Source: Armatimonadota bacterium (lineage in GTDB: Bacteria; Armatimonadota; Chthonomonadetes; Chthonomonadales; Chthonomonadaceae). From it: a stretch of 64,000 nt of DNA. Of this stretch, positions 41,250 to 50,948 are shown piece by piece. The notes beneath the pieces are model-generated. The model did not search any database. It saw only the letters and a list, made by a program, of their open reading frames with translations, and had not been told where the DNA came from. Position 1 is the stretch's first letter, and the number at the start of each line of letters is the position of its first letter. A program made the translations under genes and the position numbers. The stretch is taken from the NCBI GenBank assembly GCA_028871815.1, contig JAGWMJ010000006.1:158738-222737 (forward strand), given 5' to 3'.

Positions 41250-42590
41250 ATGGTCGCTTTGACAAACAACTCGAACGATGCGCGCGCGGCATTTATTCGG
41301 GCATCGGTGTGGCACGGCTCACTCGACGCCGCCCGTGCGAACCTTGCGGAGCATCCTGAGCTTGCGGAATGCGATATCTACACCGCGGCGCTGCTGGGTG
41401 ACGACGCTGCGGTGTGCCGTTACCTTGCCGCCGACCGAGGGCTGGCAGTGGCCAAGGCGCCGCCGCTGAATTGGGATGCGCTGACGCACCTCTGTTTCTC
41501 AAGGTTCTTCAGGCTGGAGCCGGAGCGCTCAGACGGCTTCATTCGCGCGGCTGTTGCACTGCTGGATGCCGGCGCCAGCGCTCGGACCGGCTTCTTCGAT
41601 GAGACGCATCGGCCGGAGCCGGACTTTGAGAGCGTGCTCTACGCTGCCGCCGGCGTGGCGCATCATGCGGGAATGACGCAGCTTCTGATCGACCGCGGCG
41701 CCGATCCGAACGAGGGCGAGGTGGTCTACCACAGCCCGGAGACGGATGACAACGCCGCGCTGAGGGTCCTGGTAGAGACCGGGCAATTGACACCGGACAG
41801 CCTGGCCACGATGCTGCTGCGCAAGGCCGATTGGCACGATCTCGAAGGCATCCGATATCTTCTGGAGCGGAACGCCGATCCAAACTTTATAACGGGTTGG
41901 GGATTCACCGCGCTGCACCAGGCGCTGCGGCGAGATAACAGCCTGTCGATTGTGGAGGCGATGCTGGATTACGGCGCCAGTCCATTGCTGAAAAACCGGA
42001 ACGATCACCGGACCGGGACTGCCATCGCGGCCGGCCGGGGCCGGGGCGACGTACTGAACCTGTTTGTGCAGCGAGGCATTACCGTTGACCTCGATGGCGT
42101 CGATCGGCTCATCAGCGCCTGCGCTCAAGACGACGACGAAGCGATAGGCTTGATCGTTAAGGGGCTTCCGGAGCTGGTTGGTGAACTGCTTGCAGCCGGC
42201 GGCGCCGTACTGGCCGTTTTCGCCGGAAACGGAAATACGGCCGGCGCCGCTCGCCTGCTGGACCTTGGCGTGCCCGTAGACGCCCGGTTTGTGGAGGGGG
42301 ATGGCTATTTCGACGTTGCGCCAAACAGCACGGCGCTCCATGTGGCCGCGTGGCGGGCGCAGCATCAAACCGTCAGTTTTCTGATTGAGCGTCGTGCGGA
42401 TCTGGACGTGCTGGACGGCAAAGGCCGCAGCGCACTGATGCTGGCCGTTAAAGCCTGTGTCGATTCTTACTGGATGGAGACTCGAGCGCCGGATTCTGTG
42501 AAGGCGCTGCTGGAAGCCGGGGCATCCGCGGAGGGCATCGTCGTGCCGTGTGGGTACGAGGCCGTGGACACATTATTGCGAGACGCGTAG
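41250..42590 (+). CDS. ankyrin-repeat protein
   Basis: 446 residues, cytoplasmic. Repeats include RAAVALLDAGASARTG, SVLYAAAGVAHHAGMTQLLI, GFTALHQALRRDNSLSIVEA, STALHVAAWRAQHQTVSFLI and GRSALMLAVKACVDSYWM. The start is taken at ATG 41250; the frame is open upstream to 41148 and no ribosome site is clear. Its last 180 bp have a decayed second copy about 1.9 kb downstream. Partner and role unknown. Confidence 0.8.
   Translation: MVALTNNSNDARAAFIRASVWHGSLDAARANLAEHPELAECDIYTAALLGDDAAVCRYLAADRGLAVAKAPPLNWDALTHLCFSRFFRLEPERSDGFIRAAVALLDAGASARTGFFDETHRPEPDFESVLYAAAGVAHHAGMTQLLIDRGADPNEGEVVYHSPETDDNAALRVLVETGQLTPDSLATMLLRKADWHDLEGIRYLLERNADPNFITGWGFTALHQALRRDNSLSIVEAMLDYGASPLLKNRNDHRTGTAIAAGRGRGDVLNLFVQRGITVDLDGVDRLISACAQDDDEAIGLIVKGLPELVGELLAAGGAVLAVFAGNGNTAGAARLLDLGVPVDARFVEGDGYFDVAPNSTALHVAAWRAQHQTVSFLIERRADLDVLDGKGRSALMLAVKACVDSYWMETRAPDSVKALLEAGASAEGIVVPCGYEAVDTLLRDA
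42411..42590 (+). repeat. 3' end of ankyrin gene duplicated at 44355-44533
   Basis: The last 60 codons (from CTGGACGGCAAAGGCCGC to the TAG) match 44355-44533 at most positions. This marks the left boundary of a duplication that also included the lipoprotein gene. Confidence 0.75.
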
Positions 42591-43127
42591 GTGGGGGAAC
42601 CCTTGTGGGCAACCCATGCCATTGCGGCCAGGCTGCCCGCCATCCCAGGACCGTCCGGACCACGAGCACTGCGCCTGGGCGCTGCTTCCGCAGCGACGCG
42701 CTTACGAAACGGTAAAATGCATCGTTCGCTCGCTTGCAGCGCGCAGCGTTTGATAGTAGAATCCCTCCGAATGGTCGAAGCGGGGAGTCAAGGGAGAGGC
42801 GCCGATCGGCCGAGTTCACTCAGGCAACGCAACGCTGCCGCTTCGTCGCTGTCTCTTTAAGCAATTTGCGCTGATGTGCCTCGCCGAAGCGCACTGCTGC
42901 CTGGTTCAACGCGGTTGTTCGCCGCACAAGATAGCACCCAGTATCTTCCGGATGCCGTCGATGTTACGGCTACTCCGGCCTCGTCTACAACACCTCCGAC
43001 GGCTGCTTCTCCGTAACGCTGCGGGAGGGCGGTACGTTCGGAGACGGCGCGACGGACTATCCGTTCCGGTTTGGCTGCTAACCAACGGCCCCCCGCCACC
43101 CTCCCCCCGGAAACCAGGAGGAACACA
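42591..43127. other. 537-bp region upstream of the lipoprotein pair, with a gene fragment
   Basis: No intact gene. It holds a coding-like fragment ending at 43081 (separate entry) and a good Shine-Dalgarno AGGAGG just before 43128. Part of it (about 43039-43127) recurs at 43710-43789 in front of the second lipoprotein. Confidence 0.5.
42941..43081 (+). pseudogene. C-terminal fragment of a lost gene
   Basis: In the frame ending TAA 43079-43081 the DNA reads GYSGLVYNTSDGCFSVTLRE, then GGTFGDGATDYPFRFGC, a plausible beta-rich protein tail, but no start or upstream body is found. The last 12 or so codons recur as ATDYPFQLGC-like sequence before the second lipoprotein gene. It is likely the remainder of a gene cut by the duplication. 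Confidence 0.45.
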
Positions 43128-43691
43128 ATGAGACACCGATTCGTGGTTCCGGCGGCTTTGGCCGCTCTGGGCGCTATCGCTGCCGGATGCGGGGCCGGTG
43201 GCAGCTCGGCTGCGAACGCCGCCGCACCGCACCCCGCGTCGGGACCGCCGTCACATACCGTCGACGGTATCACTTTCAGCCAGGCTGTGACCACGGACGC
43301 CGCACGGGGTACGCCCCTTACGGGCGGGGCCTGGATTACATTCACCGTGTCCAACGGCACAAAGGGCAGCGTCGTTTGGCCGGGCGAGCCGTACTTTTCG
43401 GGTACCTGTACCAGCGCGACCGGGCAGGTGACTTACTTCCCGCCGAAGGGGGGAGTCTCCGGCTTGGGCGGGTGGCCGGCCATCAACATCGGGCCCGGGC
43501 AATCCGCAAGTGTAGTGGAACCAGCCGATGGCCTCCCGCCCGGAACGTACACGATCGCCTCGTACATCGGTTCGTCGCTATACGGCACCGCCTTTCAGCA
43601 ATATGGCATACGTCGCAACGGCGAGACTTATATGCCCGGCTATCCCGACAAGACGCAAACCGCCACTCCGGTGACGATCACCGTGCCGTAG
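43128..43691 (+). CDS. tandem-duplicated lipoprotein, copy A
   Basis: 187 residues. The signal peptide ends in a lipobox (LGAIAAGC, Cys21) followed by GAGGSSAANAAAPHPASGPP. The mature part is beta-rich (TVDGITFSQAVTTDAARGTP, GAWITFTVSNGTKGSVVWPG, GQVTYFPPKGGVSGLGGWPA, PGTYTIASYIGSSLYGTAF). AGGAGG 7 bp before ATG. It resembles an immunoglobulin-like or intracellular-proteinase-inhibitor-type beta sandwich, but I cannot name a family. Copy B follows 662 bp downstream. Confidence 0.8.
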   Translation: MRHRFVVPAALAALGAIAAGCGAGGSSAANAAAPHPASGPPSHTVDGITFSQAVTTDAARGTPLTGGAWITFTVSNGTKGSVVWPGEPYFSGTCTSATGQVTYFPPKGGVSGLGGWPAINIGPGQSASVVEPADGLPPGTYTIASYIGSSLYGTAFQQYGIRRNGETYMPGYPDKTQTATPVTITVP

Positions 43692-43789
43692 TGGCGCGAG
43701 GTGCTGAAGCGCGACGGACTATCCGTTTCAGCTTGGCTGCTAACCAACGGACCCCCGCCACCTTTCCCCCGGAAACGAAGAGGAACACA

Positions 43790-44365
43790 ATGAGACACCG
43801 ATTCGTGGTTCTGGCGGCTTTTGCCGCTCTGGGCGCTATCGCTGCCGGATGCGGGGCCGGTGGCAGCTCGGCTGCGAACGCGGCCGCACCGCACCCCGCG
43901 TCGGGACCGCCGTCACATACCGTCGACGGTATCACTTTCAGCCAGGCTGTGACCCCGATTCCCGCAAGCGGTTATCCCCTGCTTGGCGGGGCCTGGATCA
44001 CGTTCACCGTCGTCAACGGCACAACGGGCAGAGCTACCTGGCAGTGCGATCCGTACTTTTCTGGTACCTGTACCAGCGCAACCGGGCAGGTGACTTACTT
44101 CGGGCCGGCGGGAGGGGTCTTCGGCCTGGGCGATTGGACGGCCATCAACATCGGGCCCGGGCAATCCGCAAGCTTTACGGAACCAACCGGTGGCCTCGCG
44201 CCCGGAACGTACACGATCGCCTCGTACATCGGTTCGTCGCTTTACAGTACCGCCTTTGGCGCCTCGGGCATAGGTGCCGGCGAGGCTAAAATGCCGGGCG
44301 ATCCCAAGACGACGCAAACCGCCAACCCGGTGACGATCACCATTCCGTTAGGCGCTGGATGGTAA
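43790..44365 (+). CDS. tandem-duplicated lipoprotein, copy B
   Basis: 191 residues, same lipobox and fold as copy A. The first 55 residues are nearly identical; the middle has diverged (TPIPASGYPLLGGAW, TGRATWQCDPYFSG). One extra T at the old stop (CCGTAG to CCGTTAG) shifts translation five codons into ankyrin-derived DNA, giving the tail LGAGW. The leader, with GAAGAGGAACACAATG, is also duplicated. Whether both copies are expressed is unknown. Confidence 0.8.
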   Translation: MRHRFVVLAAFAALGAIAAGCGAGGSSAANAAAPHPASGPPSHTVDGITFSQAVTPIPASGYPLLGGAWITFTVVNGTTGRATWQCDPYFSGTCTSATGQVTYFGPAGGVFGLGDWTAINIGPGQSASFTEPTGGLAPGTYTIASYIGSSLYSTAFGASGIGAGEAKMPGDPKTTQTANPVTITIPLGAGW

Positions 44366-44533
44366 GGGCCGCAGCGCACGGATGCTTGCTGTCAAGGCTT
44401 GCGTCGACGCATTCTGGACGGAGAGGCGCATGCCCGATTCGGTGCACGCGCTGCTGGTAGCCGGGGCATCGGCGGAGGTCATTGCCGTGTCGTGAGGATA
44501 CGAGGCAGTGGAACCATTGCTGCGAAGGCGTAG
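44355..44533 (+). pseudogene. decayed copy of ankyrin gene 3' end
   Basis: In the ankyrin frame it reads LDGKGRSARMLAVKACVDAF, then WTERRMPDSVHALLVAGASA, closely matching 42411-42590. A TGA replaces the TGT at 44493-44495 and one base is missing near the end, so it cannot encode the full tail. It overlaps the end of lipoprotein copy B. Confidence 0.8.
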
Positions 44534-45510
44534 GAGCACGGCTGCACGGTGAATCGGGCCGCAGGTTTCTAATGCCGCCAGGCGATGGGCAAGGATCGGC
44601 CGGGCGGCAGCACCCGCGGTATGCGGCGCTCCGCTCGCCGACAGCGCTCGGGCCTTTGTTGAGAACGTTGCCACCGCGGTGGTGCTCAAAGCGCTGCTTG
44701 ACCGGAACTTCGGCATTGAGGATTTCAGGATGACACCTTTCGCCAGCGGCCGTGGCGGCGCGGGTCTCGTGATTGACGACCGCGGTACGGGTAAGCGAGT
44801 TACCCTGAACATTCCTGCCGAGGGCATCGTGGCCAGGCTTTCGTTGACGGGTCCAGTTGGAGACACGGCGAGCGAGGATTAATGTTCCGGCGTTGAATTC
44901 GCGCGGATCGTTGGGTGGATCGCCGGGCCGGCTCGAGTTTGACATTGGACGGCAGACACGTTCCGCGCGCGATTCGAAATGCGGCATTTTGAGAATGGAG
45001 TCACAAGCCTGCCGGCATCTGAGTGCCGGCTCGACGAAACCGGACTATCGGTCCAGTTACGCCGGCCGCCACTCGATACGGACGACGGCGCTGGCGAAAC
45101 TCAATTGCCGGTCGCTTGCGAGAAGAGTGGTGACCTGCCAGGCGTACGCTCCGCGGTGATATGTGCTTCGGCGGCACAGGTCCGCCGCAGTTGAAGCGAC
45201 TTGCCGAGACTCAGCCATATGCAGGTATTCACGGCGCACTCGAGCCATTCCGGGTCGCCGACCCGGGGGCGCACATTGTCAGGATGGCTGTCATGCTGGG
45301 CACTTACGAATAGCAGTCCTGACGCCGAGCTTTTATCCTCGGCGCGAGCGCGCGCTCCTGTAACCGGTACCATCGCGCGCCATCCCAGCTGTCACACCGT
45401 CGCCCGCATTCAAAGAGGGCGTATTCAGGCCGTGCGGAGTTGTGCAGCGGCATACGGCCAAAGCAGGCCCGACTTGACAAACCTCATCCGGGTATGCAAT
45501 ACTTAACCAA
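44366..45510. other. 1.1-kb gene-poor region
   Basis: Contains the ankyrin remnant and a coding-like fragment at 44553-44882. There is a hairpin GCCGGCA/TGCCGGC at 45011-45030 without T-tract, and at its right end the ArsR promoter. Long open frames on both strands here do not resemble proteins. It looks like decaying DNA after the duplication. Confidence 0.5.
44553..44882 (+). pseudogene. coding-like fragment without clear start
   Basis: An open frame ending TAA at 44880-44882 with no ATG near its beginning and no ribosome site. The later part reads RAFVENVATAVVLKALLDRN, then FGIEDFRMTPFASGRGGAGL and VIDDRGTGKRVTLNIPAEG, which looks like real protein. The family is not recognised. Possibly the 3' part of a disrupted gene; a GTG at 44679 would give 67 residues. 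Confidence 0.35.
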
Positions 45511-45518
45511 ATGGTTAA
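45474..45518 (+). promoter_or_regulatory. promoter and overlapping palindromic operator of the ArsR-SRPBCC operon
   Basis: -35 TTGACA (45474-45479), 18-bp spacer, extended -10 TGC-AATACT (45495-45503). Directly after it is a perfect palindrome TTAACCA-AA-TGGTTAA (45503-45518), whose right half contains the start codon ATG at 45511. The predicted transcript start falls at or next to this ATG. The palindrome is the probable ArsR-type operator. Confidence 0.7.
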
Positions 45519-45852
45519 CAATATGCCGATGCGGCTTGACCGGGTGTTCGGTGCGCTTGCCGATCCTACGCGGCGCGCCATTCTGGAGCGGCTGACGGGC
45601 GGCGACGCAATGGTAACGGAGCTTGCTGCGCCGTTCAACAGCTCTCTGCCGGCCATCTCCAAGCACCTTCACGTTCTGGAGGAGGCCGGCCTCATAGTAC
45701 GGCGCGCCATCGGCCGCAAACGCATCTGCAGTATTGTGCCATCCGCCATGTTGAGCGCCGAGGAGTGGCTCGATACGTATCGGCGCTTCTGGACGGAACG
45801 ACTGGACGCATTGGAAGAGACCCTAAAATCGGATGAGGAGAATGAGATATGA
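45511..45852 (+). CDS. ArsR-family transcriptional regulator
   Basis: 113 residues: MRLDRVFGALADPTRRAILE, the winged HTH (VTELAAPFNSSLPAISKHLH) and the wing (LEEAGLIVRRAIGRKRICSI). No metal-binding cysteine pair is visible; this subgroup, paired with SRPBCC proteins, is usually not metal-responsive. Start ATG 45511 (probably leaderless) or ATG 45523/45529; none has a Shine-Dalgarno. ATGA overlap with the next gene. It most likely represses its own operon. Confidence 0.9.
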   Translation: MVNNMPMRLDRVFGALADPTRRAILERLTGGDAMVTELAAPFNSSLPAISKHLHVLEEAGLIVRRAIGRKRICSIVPSAMLSAEEWLDTYRRFWTERLDALEETLKSDEENEI

Positions 45853-46322
45853 GTCAGGATACGGTTGCGAGTGCTGCCAGCCTGGTGATCAAGCGGACGC
45901 TGGCTGCGCCCGTGGAGAAGGTTTGGCGTGCGTGGACGGACCCGGCGCAGATGGCGCGGTGGTTCTTTCCGAACGAGCGGTGGAACCAGTCGACGGTGGA
46001 CATCGACCCGGTCCCGGGCGGCCGGTTCAGCGTGAAGATGAACCATTCGGACGGCGATGTGTTTCATCTGACGGGCCATTACGTGGAGATTACTCCCGGC
46101 GAGCGCCTCGTGTTCACATGGTCGGGCAGGCATGGCGACGACTGTACCGATGAGTCGCTTGTCACGGTTGAACTGAAACCGGCCGCAGCCGGAACGGAGC
46201 TCACGCTCACGCATGAACGGATCACGGCGGCTGAGGAGCGCGAGCAGACCCAGGCGGGATGGACGGGCTGTCTCGAGACTCTGGCGAAGTTCCTCTGCGA
46301 TGTGGCGCCTGCAGGCGGTTAG
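45849..46322 (+). CDS. SRPBCC/AHSA1-like domain protein
   Basis: 157 residues of the START/Bet v1-like fold: SLVIKRTLAAPVEKVWRAWT, DPAQMARWFFPNERW, DPVPGGRFSVKM, LTGHYVEITPGERLVFTWSG, GTELTLTHERITAAEEREQT and GWTGCLETLAKFL. It overlaps the ArsR gene by 4 bp, the widespread ArsR-AHSA1 pairing. It probably binds a small hydrophobic ligand; ligand unknown. Confidence 0.9.
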   Translation: MSQDTVASAASLVIKRTLAAPVEKVWRAWTDPAQMARWFFPNERWNQSTVDIDPVPGGRFSVKMNHSDGDVFHLTGHYVEITPGERLVFTWSGRHGDDCTDESLVTVELKPAAAGTELTLTHERITAAEEREQTQAGWTGCLETLAKFLCDVAPAGG

Positions 46323-46489
46323 ACTGCACGCAGATGCTGCCGCTGCCACTGCTTCCGGCGCAGCGGCAGCATTCTGCCATTTAACGGGCCGCCGTGCACC
46401 GGCGCCGCCTCGCTATCGAGGTGGCTTGGCTGCTGCGGCGCGTGAACCGAATTCCGTGGCCCCGATCACTACCGGACGCGCGAATGGCG

Positions 46490-47221
46490 CTATCCAGACG
46501 GGTTAGCCAGCAGATCGGTGAAGACGAATCCGTCACGCTCCACGGTTTCGCCGTGCAGAACCGCTATGGGATGGACAAACATCGGCCCATCCCACGCGAA
46601 TGTGTGGAACTCACCGCGCTCGCCGCACGGATCCGCCTCTGCGGGCAGGGCGTTGAGCAAGTCGGCGTCAAACTGCCGCCCGGCGAAATCTCGCGGAATC
46701 TGGCCAGGATCGACGCAGGTGATGTGCGCCCGAAGGCCGCCATCGATCATTTCGTGAGCCAACTGCGTGGTGTTGATCCCCCACAGGGGAAAGACCGGCA
46801 CGTAGGCCGTGCGTTCTGCCAGCTTCTCCTCGCGGTAACGGCGGACATCCTCCAGAAACAGGTCGCCAAAGGCCACATGTGTGAATCGCCAGTGAGACTG
46901 CGCTAGATCCAACGCACGCTCCATAACCGCCTCATACTCCGAGTTTGAGCAGGGCCAGGGCAGCGGGGCCGTGAGCATGGGCAAATTGGCGGCGTGCGCT
47001 TGCGCTTCCACAAGCTCACGGCGGACTCCGTGCATCGCGACGCGGTCGAACCGGGCGTTCATGGTGGTGAGCAACCCCACGACCTCCAGGTGCGGCGACT
47101 GGCGCAGGACATGCAGCGCCCACGCGGAGTCTTTGCCGCTGCTCCAGGAGAGGAGTACGCGGTTGCGCGGTGTCGCCTCTGAGGCTCGATGGGTATCTTG
47201 TGGTGCGGATTGGCGTCTCAT
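46490..47221 (-). CDS. Dph6-like ATP-pyrophosphatase (adenine nucleotide alpha-hydrolase family)
   Basis: 243 residues. The PP-loop SWSSGKDSAWALHVL binds ATP; VVGLLTTMNARFDRVAMHGV, LPMLTAPLPWPCSNSEYEAV, VAFGDLFLEDVRRYREEK and FPLWG match the Dph6/MJ0570 family. The archaeal/eukaryal enzyme amidates diphthine, but bacteria lack diphthamide, so the bacterial role is unknown. ATG 47221 with AGG 6 bp upstream; the open frame upstream is not family-like. It stands alone. Confidence 0.88.
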   Translation of the reverse strand: MRRQSAPQDTHRASEATPRNRVLLSWSSGKDSAWALHVLRQSPHLEVVGLLTTMNARFDRVAMHGVRRELVEAQAHAANLPMLTAPLPWPCSNSEYEAVMERALDLAQSHWRFTHVAFGDLFLEDVRRYREEKLAERTAYVPVFPLWGINTTQLAHEMIDGGLRAHITCVDPGQIPRDFAGRQFDADLLNALPAEADPCGERGEFHTFAWDGPMFVHPIAVLHGETVERDGFVFTDLLANPSG

Positions 47222-47465
47222 ATTGAACCTGATGAACGTGGACTGAGCGTGTGATCGAGCCGGGTTGCCCGGCTTGCGTGCCTGTGCACCACCGTCACGC
47301 CGACCAGTAACGCCGGCGGTTACGGTTGCCGCCCGCAGCCTCGAGCTGACGCGCACGAAAGGCATACGACACGAAGATCGGTTGTGCCGGCGCTTCGCAG
47401 CCGTCCGAACCGCCGGTGAGCGGGCGTGTTGTACCCGGCGTGACGCCACCCACGGCTTTCGACTT

Positions 47466-47654
47466 CTACGCCAGCTTGCGGCGGCGTTCCAGCAGCCACT
47501 TCATCGGACACCAGTCTGTGAACCCGCTCTGGAGCAGGTTGATCCCGACGAGCAGTGTTACTACCAGCCACCAGCGATTCACCAGCAGCGCGGCGAGAAC
47601 CGTTGCCGTGACCGCCACTCCTGCGATAAGGCGCAGGCTTCGTTCCACATACAT
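47466..47654 (-). CDS. DUF2892 family inner-membrane protein
   Basis: 62 residues: MYVERSLRLIAGVAVTATVL, a second helix (WWLVVTLLVGINLLQSGFTD) and WCPMKWLLERR. Two helices followed by F-T-x-x-C-P is the DUF2892 (YgaP C-terminal-like) signature. It is the last gene of the efflux operon, 33 bp after the RND gene. Members often accompany ArsR regulators and sulfurtransferases. Confidence 0.88.
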   Translation of the reverse strand: MYVERSLRLIAGVAVTATVLAALLVNRWWLVVTLLVGINLLQSGFTDWCPMKWLLERRRKLA

Positions 47655-47687
47655 CCTCTTACCCCTTTCGGTTTCTCGCTCCGATCG

Positions 47688-50600
47688 TTACGCGGCGGCG
47701 CCGGACTGGCGGCGCTTCATGCCGAAGTAGAGGACCGGCACGGTGAAGCGTGATATGAGAGTTGATGCGACTTCGCCCGCCATCAGCGAGATCGCAAGGC
47801 CCTGGAATATCGGGTCGAACAGGATTACGGATGAACCGACTATCACGGCGGCCGCAGTCAGCAGCATGGGTCGAAATCGCGTAACACCGGCATCGATGAC
47901 GGCCTGTTCGAGCGGCATTCCCTGGCGCAGTCGAAGATCGATGAAGTCGACGAGAATGATTGAGTTCCGAACGATGATGCCGGCTCCCGCGATAAACCCA
48001 ATCATCGACGTCGCGGTGAAGAACGCTCCCAGCGCGGCATGCGCCGGCAGTATGCCGATGAGCGTCAGTGGGATTGGAGCCATGATCACGAGTGGCGTTG
48101 TAAAGGACTGAAACCAGCCTACCACCAGAATGTAGATGATGACCAGAACGCCCGCAAAGGCTATTCCGAGGTCACGGAACACCTCGTAAGTGATCTGCCA
48201 TTCGCCGTCCCATTTCATGGAGAGGTGGTCCGTGGAGCGCGGCTGACGAATGGAGAGGATGTTCATGCGCGCGCCACCCGGAAAGCGAAGCGCGGCCAGC
48301 CTGGGATTCATGGCCAGGATGGCATAAACCGGGCTCTCCTGCCGGCCCGTGACGTCACCGGTGACGTAGATCACCGGCAGCAGGTTCTTGCGGTACCTGC
48401 TGGTATCGGCGGCGATCCGGCGCGCGTGGACGAGTTCTCCAAGCGGTACCATGGATCCGTTGGATCCGGCCACGTTGAGGCTCTCCAGTGCAGCAATGCC
48501 GCTTCGATCGTTCCGGCTCAACCGAACATCCAACGGCACGTCCTCACGCGCTTCCGGGTCGTGTGCCAGCCCCACTTCCTGGCCGCCGAGCGCCAGCTGC
48601 AGTGTCTGCGCAATTTCGGCAGAGTCGACTCCGCTCAGCGCCGCCTTCTCGCGGTCCACGTGGAATTGCCAGGTAGGTTGGGCATCGTCCACCGTCCAGT
48701 CCACATCCGTGACGCCGGCAGTTGTGGTGAATATCTGTTTGATGCGCGCCGCGGCGGCGAGCCTGGATTCGGCGGTTGGCCCGTAGACCTCCGCGACCAG
48801 TGTTTCCTGCACCGGCGGACCCGGCGGTACTTCGGCAACCTTCACCCGCACACCCCAATTCCGCGCGATGCGAGCGATATCGGGCCGTATGCGCTTGACG
48901 ATATCATGGCTGCCGGCCCTGCGGTCGGCCTTCGGCACGAGGTTCACCTGGATGTCTGCTTGCCATGCCTTATCCCTCATGTAATAGTGGCGAACGAGGC
49001 CGTTGAAGTTGAATGGCGATGATGTGCCGATGCTGAGTTGGTAGTTGCTTACCTCTGGAATGCGCGCCACGTAGTCGCCAAGAGCGCGGGCAGCCGCTGC
49101 AGTCTGCTCCAGAGTTGTGCCGTTGGGCATATCCACGATGATCTGAAACTCGTTCTTGTTATCGAAGGGGAGCATTTTAACGATCACCGATTTGGTGAAG
49201 AGCAGCGCAACCGCTCCGACCATCAGCAGACCGACCAGTGTGAAGAAGGCAAGCCGCGCGCGCGTCGACCTCAGAAGCGGAACCATAATGGCGCGATAGA
49301 GTCGCGTGAGCCGATCCGTTCTATCTTCCTCTCGCCCTGGCGCTTCCATCCTCGGCGGTTCGTGGGTTGGGCTTTTGTGAAGCAGGCGGTACGCGGCCCA
49401 GGGCGTCACGATAAACGCCACAGCAAGCGAGAAGAGCATGGCGGCCGAGGCGCCGACCGGAATGGGACGCATATATGGGCCCATCAAGCCTCCGACCATT
49501 GCCATCGGCAAAATCGCGGCGATAACCGTAAACGTAGCCAGTATCGTGGGATTGCCGACTTCATCCACCGCACGGACGGCGGCCGCGATTGGGCTGGCGT
49601 GAGTGCCGGCGGGCATCCGGTAGTGCCGCACGATGTTCTCTACCACCACAATCGCATCATCCACGAGGATACCAATGGAGAATATGAGTGCAAAGAGCGT
49701 GATCCGGTTCAGCGTGTAGCCATAGAGGTAGAAGACCAGCAGCGTCAGCGCCAGTGTCACCGGAATGGCGATCGCCACCACGAGCGACTCCCGTATACCG
49801 AGGACAACTGCGATGAGCAGCGTCACGGAGACCACGGCGATCAGCATGTGAAACAGGAGCTCGCTGGCCTTTTCGTTTGCAGTTTCGCCGTAATTGCGTG
49901 TCACCGTGAGCCGCACGTCGTCCGGCAGAAGCGATCCGCGCAGCGCGTTGACGCGAACCATCACGGCATCTGCCACGGCAACTGCGCTCGTCCCCTTGCG
50001 CTTTGCCACGCTAATGGTCACGGCCGGTTCCAGCGCGGGCGCATCTGCGCGATGCGCTGCCCTGCCGTAACCGAAGAGCACGTAGTTGGTTGGCCGCGCC
50101 GGACCCTCATGTACTGAAGCCACGTCTCCCACACAGATCGGCCGAGCCCCTACCACCGAGACCACAACGTGAGATACATCGGCGGCGCTCCGGAGGTATT
50201 CGCCGGCGTCCACCGCGATCTGCGCATTGCTCTGTGTAAAGGCGCCTGCTTGCGACCGCTGGTTGGCGTGGCGGATCGAGTCGGCAACTGCCAGCGGCGT
50301 CACATGGAACGCTGCGAGCCGCGCGGCGCTCAGGTCAACCAGCAGCCTCCTTCGTGGGCCGCCGATGATGCGCGTCGCCGACACATCCGGCGTCTGCTTG
50401 ATCGTCTCTTCGAGGCGTGAAGCAAGCAGGCGGAGCTGGTAGGCCGAACTGTTGGCGCTGTGGAGCGTTATCGCCAGCACCGGAACATCATCAATAGAAC
50501 GAGCCTTGATGATGGGAAGCGAGGCGCCGGGGGGAATGATGCTGTAATTGGACTGCAGCTTTTCGCGAAGGCGGACAAGGCTTGCGGTTTCATCTTCACC

Positions 50601-50948
50601 GACGCGGAAGCGGACAGTAACCAGCGACTGGCCAGGTGAGGAGGTGGTGGTGATGTACTCCACTCCAGGAATTTCCCACAGCAGCTTCTCCATGGGTACG
50701 CTGACCCGCCGTTCGACCTCGCGTGCAGTGACACCCGGCATCGTAACGATCACGTCCATCATCGGTACGATAATCTGTGGCTCTTCTTCCCGAGGAGTTT
50801 TCAGGACGGCGAAGAGACCGAGGGCTAACGAGGCAATGATTATCAGCGGCGTGAGACGCGAGTTGATGAAGGCCGCGGCAATGCGGCCGGCGATACCGTC
50901 ACGCGGCTGCGCCGGGCCTACGGCGCCGTGCTGCCGTTCGTGACTCAT
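47688..50948 (-). CDS. RND-family efflux transporter
   Basis: 1086 residues, 12 membrane helices in two halves with large periplasmic loops. The proton-relay motif is [14 protein letters not shown] in helix 4; [20 protein letters not shown] and [20 protein letters not shown] are typical later segments. The opening [20 protein letters not shown] and [20 protein letters not shown] place it with multidrug or HAE-1-like pumps rather than heavy-metal CzcA. Its ATG overlaps the stop of the adaptor gene. It needs an outer-membrane factor encoded elsewhere. Confidence 0.93.
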   Translation of the reverse strand: MSHERQHGAVGPAQPRDGIAGRIAAAFINSRLTPLIIIASLALGLFAVLKTPREEEPQIIVPMMDVIVTMPGVTAREVERRVSVPMEKLLWEIPGVEYITTTSSPGQSLVTVRFRVGEDETASLVRLREKLQSNYSIIPPGASLPIIKARSIDDVPVLAITLHSANSSAYQLRLLASRLEETIKQTPDVSATRIIGGPRRRLLVDLSAARLAAFHVTPLAVADSIRHANQRSQAGAFTQSNAQIAVDAGEYLRSAADVSHVVVSVVGARPICVGDVASVHEGPARPTNYVLFGYGRAAHRADAPALEPAVTISVAKRKGTSAVAVADAVMVRVNALRGSLLPDDVRLTVTRNYGETANEKASELLFHMLIAVVSVTLLIAVVLGIRESLVVAIAIPVTLALTLLVFYLYGYTLNRITLFALIFSIGILVDDAIVVVENIVRHYRMPAGTHASPIAAAVRAVDEVGNPTILATFTVIAAILPMAMVGGLMGPYMRPIPVGASAAMLFSLAVAFIVTPWAAYRLLHKSPTHEPPRMEAPGREEDRTDRLTRLYRAIMVPLLRSTRARLAFFTLVGLLMVGAVALLFTKSVIVKMLPFDNKNEFQIIVDMPNGTTLEQTAAAARALGDYVARIPEVSNYQLSIGTSSPFNFNGLVRHYYMRDKAWQADIQVNLVPKADRRAGSHDIVKRIRPDIARIARNWGVRVKVAEVPPGPPVQETLVAEVYGPTAESRLAAAARIKQIFTTTAGVTDVDWTVDDAQPTWQFHVDREKAALSGVDSAEIAQTLQLALGGQEVGLAHDPEAREDVPLDVRLSRNDRSGIAALESLNVAGSNGSMVPLGELVHARRIAADTSRYRKNLLPVIYVTGDVTGRQESPVYAILAMNPRLAALRFPGGARMNILSIRQPRSTDHLSMKWDGEWQITYEVFRDLGIAFAGVLVIIYILVVGWFQSFTTPLVIMAPIPLTLIGILPAHAALGAFFTATSMIGFIAGAGIIVRNSIILVDFIDLRLRQGMPLEQAVIDAGVTRFRPMLLTAAAVIVGSSVILFDPIFQGLAISLMAGEVASTLISRFTVPVLYFGMKRRQSGAAA

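Noticed and set aside
49038..50117. 359-codon plus-strand frame rich in His and Arg
   Set aside because: Antisense to the RND transporter with no domain pattern.
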